This document shows positions 56,056 to 64,000 of a stretch of DNA of 64,000 nt, in pieces. Positions within the stretch are counted from its first letter, which is position 1, and every line of letters starts with the position of its first letter. The position numbers were made by a program, and so were the translations under genes. The notes under the pieces were generated by a model. That model saw only the letters and a list, made by a program, of their open reading frames with translations. It had not been told where the DNA came from and searched no databases. This DNA is from Solen grandis (Eukaryota; Mollusca; Bivalvia; Adapedonta; Solenidae), in NCBI GenBank assembly GCA_021229015.1, contig CM037795.1, forward strand, positions 19,053,166 through 19,117,165, given 5' to 3'.

Positions 56056-57906
56056 TAGCTCACCTGAGCACAACGTGCTCATGGTGAGCTTTTGTGATTG
56101 CCTTTTGTCTGTCATCCGTGCGTGCGTCCGTCGTCAACAATTTCTTTAAACAACATCTCCTTCTAAACTACTCACTGGATTTTGATAAAACTTCACAGGA
56201 ATGTTCATTATGGGGCCCTTTACCAAAGTTGTTAAAATTATTTTGATTGGTTAAAAATATAGGTCAAAGGAGCTAAAATTAGATTTTAAAAATGAAAATT
56301 TTAAAAATCTTCTTCTCCGAAACCACAAGGCCTGGAGTTTAGATATTTGGTATGTAGCATGATCTTATGACTCTCTACCAAGATTGTTCAAATTATGACC
56401 CTGGGGTCAAAATTGGCCCCGCCCAAGGGGTCACTTGATTTAACATAGGCTAATATAGGAAAAAAACTTGAAAAATCTTCTTCTCAGAAACCACAAGACC
56501 TGGAGTTTAGATATTTGGTATGTAGCATGATCTTATGACTCTCTACCAAGATTGTTCAAATCATGACCCTGGGGTCAAAATTGGCCCCGCTCCAGGGGTC
56601 ACTTGATTTAACATAGGCTAATATAGGAAAAACTTGAAAAATCTTCTTCTCAGAAACCACAAGGCCTGGGGTTTAGATATTTAGTGTGAAGCATTGTCTA
56701 GTAGATCACAACCAAGTTTGTTCAAATCATGGCCCTGGGTTCAAATTTGGCCCTGCCAAGGGGTCACCTGATTTAACAAAGGCTAATATACCAAAGTTGT
56801 TAAAATTATTTTGATTGGTTAAAAATCTAGGTCAAAGGAGCTAAAATTAGATTTTAAAAATGAAAATTTTAAAAATCTTCTTCTCCGAAACCACAAGGCC
56901 TGGAGTTTAGATATTTGGTATGTAGCATGATCTTATGACTCTCTACCAAGATTGTTCAAATTATGACCCTGGGGTCAAAATTGGCCCCGCCAAAGGGGTC
57001 ACTTGATTTAACATAGGCTAATATAGGAAAAAAACTTGAAAAATCTTCTTCTCTGAAACCACAAGGCATAGAGTTAAGATATTTGGTGTGTAGCATTGTC
57101 TAGTGGATCTCTATCAAGTTTGTTCAAATCATGACCCTGGGGTCAAAATAGGCCCCGCCACAGGGGTCACTTGATTAAACATAGGCTTATATAGAAAAAA
57201 CTTGAAAAATCTTCTTCTCAGAAACCACAAGGCCTGGGGTTTAGATATTTGGTATGCAGCATTGTCTAGTAGATCACTACCAAGTTTGTTCAAATCATGG
57301 CCCTGGGGTCAAAATTGGCCCCACCCCAGGGGTCACTTGATTTAACATAGACTAATATAGGGGAAACCTGAAAAAAAAATCAGAAATCACAAAGCCTGGA
57401 GTTTAGATATTTGGTATGTAACAGGGGCTAATAGACCTCTACCAAGTTTGTTCAAATCATGAATCATGCATTGTCTAGTGGATCTATACTTTGTTCAAAT
57501 CATGGCCCTGGGGTCAAATTTGGCCCCACCATAGGGGTCACCTGATTTTACATAGGCTAATATAGAAATAACTTGAAAATTCTTCTTTTTAGAAAACTAG
57601 AAAACACATGGCCTGGGGTTTAGATATTTGGTGAAAATTGGCCCCACCCCAGGGATCACTTGATTTTACACTTGATTTTACATAGACTTATTTTGGAAAA
57701 AAAACTAGAAAAATCTTCTTCTCAAAAACCACAAGGTCTGGAGTTTAGATGTTTGGTATGTAACATGGGCTAATAGACCTCTACCATCTTTGTTCAAATC
57801 ATGACCCTGGGGTCAAAATTGGCTCTGCCCCAGGGGTCACTTGATTTTACATTGCCTAATGATACCAGGTGAGCGATCCAGGGCCATCATGGCCCTCTTG
57901 TTTTTT
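56056..57906 (+). repeat. Hairpin-headed tandem-unit element, AGCTCAC family, core A
   Basis: Head AGCTCACCTGAGCACAACG, TGCTCATGGTGAGCT; leader CCGTGCGTGCGTCCGTCGTC. About nine units follow with CTTCTTCTCAGAAACCAC, TTTAGATATTTGGTATG and GGGGTCACTTGATTTAACAT. Tail CCAGGTGAGCGATCC, GGGCCATCATGGCCCTC, TTGTTTT. It appears complete. Confidence 0.85.
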
Positions 57907-59317
57907 TTTTGTCAGGAAACAGAGACTTCACCAGCATAAACCAGGGAGAGTAGAAAAAAATTTTTTTTAGCTCACCTGAGAAAAGCTCAGGGTGAGCTAT
58001 TGTGATCCTGTGAGTGTCCGTCGTGCGGCGTCAGCAATTTTAGTGTTTACACTCTATCACAATTATTTCTTTAGCAATCATCTTCAAACTGTAAGACAAT
58101 GTTTATGACCATAATGTCTCGATTGAGTTCGATTATGGCTGAGATCGGTCCATTAGGTCAGGAGTTAAGCCCCTTTTAATATTCAAAAAATGCTAGATTC
58201 CATTTGTTTACACTCTAGCATCTTCATCTTTTGAGCAATCATCTTCAAACTTTATGGCAATGCTTATGACCATAATGTCTCGATTGAGTTCGATTATGGC
58301 TGAGATGGGTCAATTAGGTCAGGAGGTAAGCCCCTTTTAATATTCAAAAAATGCCATATTTCATTTTGTTTACACTCTAGCATCTTCATCTTTTGAGCAA
58401 ACATCTTCAAACTTTAAGACAATGCTTATGACCATAATGTCTTGATTGAGTTTGAATATGGCTGAGATCAGTCAAATAGGTCAGGAGTTAAGCCCTTTTA
58501 AAATAAAAAAAATGCCAGATTTCACTTTGATTACACTCAAGCATCGTCATCTTTTGAGCAATCATCTTCACACTTTAAGACAATGTTTATGACCATAATG
58601 TCTTGATTGAGTTTGATTATGGCTGAGATCGGTCAATTAGGGCAGGAGTTATGCCCCTTTTAATATTCAAAAAATGCCAGATTTCATGTTGTTTACACTC
58701 TTGCATCTTCATCTTTTGAGCAATCATCTTCAAACTTTATGGCAATGCTTATGACCATAATGTCTCAATTGAGTTCGATTATGGCTGAGATGGGTCAATT
58801 AGGTCAGGAGGTAAGCCCCTTTTAATATTCAAAAAATGTCATATTTCATTTTGTTTACACTCTAGCATCTTCATCTTTTGAGCAAACATCTTCAAACTTT
58901 ATGACAATACTTATGACCATAATGTCTTGATTGAATTTGAATATGGCTGAGATCGGTCAATTAGGTCAGGAGTTAAGCCCCTTTTAATATAAAAAAAATG
59001 CCAGATTTCACTTTGATTACACTCTAGCATCGTCATCTTTTGAGCAATCATCTTCAAACTTTATGACAATGTTTATGACCATAATGTCTTGATTGCGTTT
59101 GATTGTGGCTGAGATCAGTCAATTAGGGCAGGCGTTATGCCCCTTTTAATATTAAAAAAATGCCAGATTTCACTTTGTTTTTACTCTAGCATTTTCATTT
59201 TTTTTAGCAATCATCTTCAAACTATATGACAATGTTTATGACCTTAATGTCTCAATTGAGTTCAATATGGCTGAGATCAGTCAATTAGGTCAGGAGTTAT
59301 GCCCCTTTTAATATTCA

Positions 59318-60549
59318 AACAAGAGGGCCATGATGGCCCTGAAACGCTCACCTGAGTACCATTGCTACAACTGATTACAAGGTTTTTAAACAGACAAGAA
59401 TTCTGATATAACTCAAACTTAAACATTTTAGCCCTGACAATACTACACATCAAATATATAAGCACTGGGCCTTATGGTTTCAGAGGAGAAGACTTAGTGC
59501 GGGGTCATTTATCTCCAAAGGGCCACCATTTTGAAAATCTTGATAATGAACCATTAGATGATACTACATACCAAAAATCTAAGCTATAGGCCTTATGGAT
59601 TCATAGAAGAAGATTTTTTTTAAAGATTTTCCTATATAACTCTATGTAAAACAAGTGACCCCTGGTGCGGGGGCATTTATCACCATAAGGTCATGATTTG
59701 TACAATCTTGGTAATGAACCATAAGATGATGCTACATACCAAATATCTAATCTCTAGGCCTTATGGATTCATAGAAGAAGATTTTTAAAGATTTTCCTAT
59801 ATAACTCTATGTAAAACAAGTGACCCATAGTGTGGGGGCATTTATCACCATAGGGTCATGATTTGAACAATCTTGGTAATGAACCATTAGATGATGCTAC
59901 ATACCAAATAACATATCTCTAGGCCGTATGGATTCATAGAAGAAGATTTTTAAAGATTTTCCTAATTCCTATATAACTCTATGTAAAACAAATGACCCAT
60001 GGTGTGGGGGCATTTATCACCATAGGGTCATGATTTGTACAATCTTGGTAATGAACCATTAGATGATGCTACATACCAAATATCTAAGCTCTAGGCCTAA
60101 TGGATTCATAGAAGAAGATTTTTAAAGATTTTCCTATATAACTCTATGTAAAACAAGAGACCCCTGGTGCGGGGGCATTTATCACTGTAGGGCTATGATT
60201 TGTACAATCTTGGTAATGGCCCATAAGATGATGCTACATACCAAATATCTAAGCTCTAGGCCTTGCAGTTTTGCAGAAGAGGATTTTCAAAGTTTGCATT
60301 TTTAAAATCTATTTTTAGCTCCTGTGACCTACTTTTTTAATCAATCTGAATAATTTGTACAACTTTGATAGAGGGCATTATAAGGATGATTCCTGTGAAG
60401 TTTGGTCAAAATCCCTTCAGCGGTTCATGAGGAGATGTTGTTTAAAGCAAATTGTTGACGACGGACGGACGGACACACGTAGCACGGACGACGGACAAAA
60501 GGCGATCACAAAAGCTCACCGTGAGCACATTGTGCTCAGGTGAGCTAAA
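59318..60549 (-). repeat. AGCTCAC-family core A element inserted, inverted, in the core B array
   Basis: Begins with the reverse tail AACAAGAGGGCCATGATGG and ends with the reverse head GTGAGCACATTGTGCTCAGG, TGAGCT. About five core A units lie between. The host unit AATATTCAAA / AAAATGCCAG resumes on either side, in an A-rich stretch. Confidence 0.8.
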
Positions 60550-60869
60550 AATGCCAGATTTCACGATGTTTACACTCTAGCATCTTCATCTTTTGAGCAA
60601 ACATCTTCAAACTTTATGGCAATGCTTATGTCCATAATGTCTCGATTGAGTTCGATTATGGCTGAGATCGGTCAGTTAGGTCAGGAGTTATGCCCCTTTT
60701 TTAATATTCAAGGAATGCCATATTTCACTTTGTTTACACTCTAGCATCCTCATCTTTTGAGCAATTATCTTCAAACTTTATGGCAATGCATATGACCATA
60801 GTGTCTCGATTGAGTTTGATTATGGCTGAGATCAGTCATTTAGGTCAGGAGTTAAGCCCCTTTTACTAT

Positions 60870-62335
60870 AAAACAAGAGGGCCAAGATGGCCCTTGATCG
60901 CTCACCTGAGAAAGATGATTGCTTAAGAAATAAAGATGCTAGAGTGTAAAAATGAAATCTGGCTTTTTTTATGGTGAAAAGGGCATAACTCCTAAATTAA
61001 CTAGTCAATATCAGTTATAATTGAACCCGATTGCGAAATTATGGGCATAAACATTGTCTTAAAGTTTAAAAAAGATTGCTAAAAAAATGAAGATGCTAGA
61101 GTGTAATCAAAGTGAAATCTGGCATTTTTTTATATTTAAAGGGGCATAACTCCTGACCTATTCAACAGATCTCAGCTTTAATCGAACTCAATCGAGACAT
61201 TATGGTCATAAGCATTGCCATAAAGTTTGAAGATGATTGCTCAAAAGATGAAGATGCTAGAGTGTAAACAAAGTGAAATCTGGCATTTTTTTTTTATCAA
61301 AAGGGGCTTAACTCCTGACCTAATTGACCGATCTCAGCCATAATCAAACTCAGTTGAGACATTATGGTCATAAACATTGTCATAAAGTTTGAAGATGAAT
61401 GCTCAAAAGATGAAGATGCTAGAGTGTTAACAAAGTGAAATCTGGCTTTTTTTAGCTCACCTGAGCACGTGTGCTCAGGATGAGCTTTTAGGATCGATGA
61501 ATGTCCGTCGTCCGTCCGTCTGTCCGTCCGTCGTCCACAATTTGTTCGTTTGCACTCTAGCATCTTCATTTTATGAGCAATTATCTTCAAACTTTAAAAC
61601 AATGTTTATAACCATAAAATCTCGGCCAAGTTCGATTATGGCTGATATCGGAACATTAGGTCAGGAGTTATGCCCCTTTTAAAATTCAAAAAAGCCAGAT
61701 TTCACATTGTTTGCACTCTAGCATCTTCATCATTTTAGCAATCATCTTCAAACTTTATGACATTGTTAATGACCATGTCTCGATTGAGTTCAATTGTGGC
61801 TGAGATGGGTCATTTAGGTCAGGAGTTATGCCCCTTTTAATACAAAAAAATGCAAGATTTTCACTTTGTTTATTCTCTACCAACTTCATTTTTTTAACAA
61901 TCATTTTTAAACTTTAAGACAATGTTTATGCCCATAATCTCACAATCGGGTTCAATTATAACTGATATTGACTTGTAAATTTAGGAGTTATGCCCATTTC
62001 ACCATAAAAAAAAAGCCAGATTTCACTTTTACACTCGAGCATCTTTATTTCTTAAGCAATCATCTTTCTCAGGTGAGCGACAAAGGGCCATCTTGGCCCT
62101 CTTGTTTTATATTAAAAGGGGCTTAACTCATGACCTAATTGACCGATCTCAGCCATATTCAAACTCAATCGAGACATTATGGTCATAAGCACTGCCATAA
62201 AGATGCAGATGCTAGTGTAAACAATGTGAGATATGGCAAATTTTTAATATTAAAAGGGGCATAACTCCTGACCTAATTGACGGATCTCAGCCATAATCAA
62301 ACTCAATCGAGACTTGGATAAATTGCCAAATTTAA
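60870..62335 (-). repeat. AGCTCAC-family core B element inserted, inverted, in the outer core B array
   Basis: Begins AAACAAGAGGGCCAAGATGG and runs as reverse-orientation core B units. These are interrupted at 61451-62108 and resume (TTAAAAGGGGCTTAACTC) to about 62335, where units flip back to plus. The reverse head is not visible, so the end is approximate. Confidence 0.6.
61451..62108 (+). repeat. AGCTCAC-family core B element, third nesting level
   Basis: Complete small copy: head AGCTCACCTGAGCACGTG, TGCTCAGGATGAGCT; leader GTCCGTCGTCCGTCCGTCTG; about three units; tail CAGGTGAGCGACAAAGGGC, CATCTTGGCCCTC, TTGTTTT. It is inserted in a T-rich stretch of the inverted element. Confidence 0.75.
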
Positions 62336-63283
62336 AACAAACTTTATGACAATGTTTTTGACCATAATGTCTCGATAGTTTGAATATTGCTGAGATCAGT
62401 CAATAAGGTCAGGAGTTAAGCCCCTTTCAATATTCAAAAAATGCCAAATTTCACTTTGTTTACACTCTAGCATCTTCATCTTTTGAGCAATCATCTTCAA
62501 ACTTTATGGCAATGCTTATGACCATAATGTCTCAACTGAGTTTGATTTAAGCTGAGATCTGTTTAGGTCAGGAGTTATGCCCCTTTTAATATAAAAAAAA
62601 AAAATGCTAGATTTCACTTTGATTACACTCCATCATCTTCATTATTTTAGCAATCATCTTCAAACTTTATGACATTGTTAATGACAATAATGTCTTAATT
62701 AAGTTCAATTGTGGCTGAGATGGGCCAAATTAGGTCAGGAGTTATGCACTTTGTTTACTCTTTACCATCTTCATTTTTTTTTTCAATCTTTTTTAAACTT
62801 TAAGACAATGTTTATGCCCATAATTTCGCAATCGGGTTCAATTATAATTGATAGTGACTGGTTAATTTAGGAGTTATGCTCCTTTCACCATAAAAAAAAA
62901 CCAGATTTTTACTTTGTTTACACTCTAGCATCTTTATTTCTTAAGCAATCATATTTCTAAGGTGAGAGATCAAGGGCCATCTTGGCCCTCTTGTTTTAAT
63001 TTCTTACGATCAACTGTGAACAAGCTGCTTGAAGTCTATATTTTAGACTCTGACTCAAAAAGTACAAGTTTTCAACATGATGTTTTTCTATATCTACAAA
63101 TGTGTCAGTGTCTATATATGTTGTCTTTATATTTAAAGGTAACAATTATAAAAGAAGAAATTGACTATTTTAAATTTGTAAATCCTGAGTCTGTGAGTAA
63201 ACAAAAGACTTGGGAGTTTTATGAATTAAGAGCCCTGGTCTGGTTCAGTCTCTTCTGTTAGACTGGTTCTGTATGTATTTCAG

Positions 63284-63406
63284 GAACCAGTGTTGACTGG
63301 GTGTCCGACGATGTCAACTGGATGTCAGGCTTCTCTCATCTAAACGTGTCCATGCACAATCTGGCAATGTACGAGCTCCAGCCAGAGAGGGATATTATTC
63401 TGCCAG
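63284..63406 (+). CDS. Leucine-rich-repeat (F-box/LRR-like) protein, exon b
   Basis: Acceptor atttcag, donor gtaaac. Joined in phase 1 to exon a it reads GG-TSVDWVSDDVNWMSGFSHL then NVSMHNLAMYELQPERDIIL and P. The clean phase match and continuous LYLGGTSVDW reading support the link despite an 8-kb intron. No family recognised. The gene continues beyond the window. Confidence 0.6.
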
Positions 63407-63497
63407 GTAAACACAGTAACAAGGCAACAGAAAATGTTTCATCCTTTATGGTCCATTTATTTCTCACAGTCTTCCCACAGTCACTATGGCAATGTTG

Positions 63498-63645
63498 GGT
63501 AAAGAAGGTTGTGAATTCAAACCCCATTTGGGGCAAGAATGTCATGACCTTCCCAAATACAAAGTACAAGGCAACCTAGAAACTGTCAAATATAGTATAA
63601 GTTTTAAAAGTTTGTTTCCCAATCAATGTAAAATTAAATAAATGA
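63498..63645 (+). repeat. tRNA-SINE, partial
   Basis: B-box-like GGTTGTGAATTCAAACCCC then a body matching 17740-17826 and 22310-22410 and ending GTTTGTTTCCCAATCAATG. Confidence 0.5.
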
Positions 63646-63699
63646 ATAAAAAGCCACACTTATTTTGCAAGGTAAATATATAATGCTCAGGTAATAGCT

Positions 63700-64000
63700 T
63701 ATTAGGTCTCCCAAACAAAGTTGTTTTTACTCAATTTCTTATTCTTATTCTTCTTCATATCTCAGAGGCCCATCGACCCATCTTTACAAAAATTCACACA
63801 CTTAAGTCCTCAATGAGTAGTGGGGCCTCCCTGATTTTTGTAAATTGGGAGCTCCTGGGGGTCAGGCCGTCCCCTCAAAGATGGATTTTTTGCATAATAC
63901 TACTTTGGTGTCACCCAGAGGCAGGCCCCATCCCCTTAAATTTACTTGTCACCTTATATCTCAAAAATTGTTCAGATCCCCACCCCTAAACCATATATAT
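63700..64000 (+). repeat. Start of a GTCTCCCAAACAAAG-headed repeat
   Basis: GTCTCCCAAACAAAGTTG followed by CATATCTCAGAGGCCCATCG-like text, the design of the other tandem-unit elements. It runs off the window. A related hairpin head lies inside the MITE at 11787-11919. Confidence 0.4.

Larger units (their letters stand above)
57962..62997 (+). repeat. Hairpin-headed tandem-unit element, AGCTCAC family, core B (outer element of a nest)
   Basis: Head AGCTCACCTGAG, AAAAGCTCAGGGTGAGCT; leader GTCCGTCGTGCGGCG. Units of about 165 bp (CATCTTCATCTTTTGAGCAA, ACCATAATGTCTCGATTGAG, AGGTCAGGAGTTATGCCCC) run in the plus direction, broken by two inverted insertions, to the tail AAGGTGAGAGATCAAGGG, CCATCTTGGCCCTC, TTGTTTT. 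Confidence 0.75.

Noticed and set aside
47100..62990. Regular tandem units as possible CRISPR or satellite DNA
   Set aside because: Units are 120-200 bp, degenerate, without spacer-repeat alternation, in a eukaryotic genome; they have defined heads and tails, so they are dispersed elements rather than satellites.

Overview
This window is eukaryotic nuclear DNA from an invertebrate, most likely a bivalve mollusc. The genes are animal orthologues split into short exons by long, AT-rich, GT-AG introns. Many introns are filled with short non-autonomous transposons, tRNA-derived SINEs and hairpin-headed tandem-unit repeats of a kind I associate with clam and oyster genomes. The species cannot be fixed from sequence alone; a heterodont (venerid-like) clam is my best guess. 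Two runs of exactly 100 N (1028-1127 and 51128-51227) are scaffold joins, so the window is three contigs whose adjacency is not proven.

Contig 1 (1-1027) holds one exon of a TTC37/SKI3 (SKIC3) gene and a TTAA-flanked MITE. Contig 2 (1128-51127) holds three genes. VPS29 (retromer subunit, 4 exons, minus, 2099-8586) and RAD9 (9-1-1 checkpoint clamp subunit, 13 exons, plus, 8866-33536) are both complete and lie head to head with 279 bp between their start codons. A concentrative nucleoside transporter (SLC28A/CNT, plus, 7 exons recovered, 39274-49140) has a one-base frameshift in its first exon and lacks its C-terminal exons. Contig 3 (51228-64000) holds two exons of a leucine-rich-repeat (F-box/LRR-like) protein in a sea of nested repeats.

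Reading the introns by eye gave structurally supported mobile elements: a MULE with long iterated TIRs, a near-perfect 9-bp TSD and a zinc-finger remnant (8941-11505); two hAT-type elements with exact TSDs (20324-21256, 29845-31340); two TA-flanked Tc1/mariner/pogo-like elements (15461-16324, 17992-18883); a dead mariner with 30-bp TIRs (49399-50448); five copies of a TTAA-flanked palindromic MITE, one with a matching empty site in a duplicated segment; a 5'-truncated LINE; and several tRNA-headed SINEs.

The most unusual signals are: (i) a superfamily of repeats sharing one design (palindromic head, GTCCGTCC-rich leader, tandem degenerate units, palindromic tail) in which at least two unrelated cores use the same termini, nested up to three deep at 57.97-63.0 kb; and (ii) an LRR exon whose 3' splice acceptor is embedded in a 4 x 43-bp tandem repeat and whose 5' donor is embedded in an 8 x 35-bp tandem repeat.
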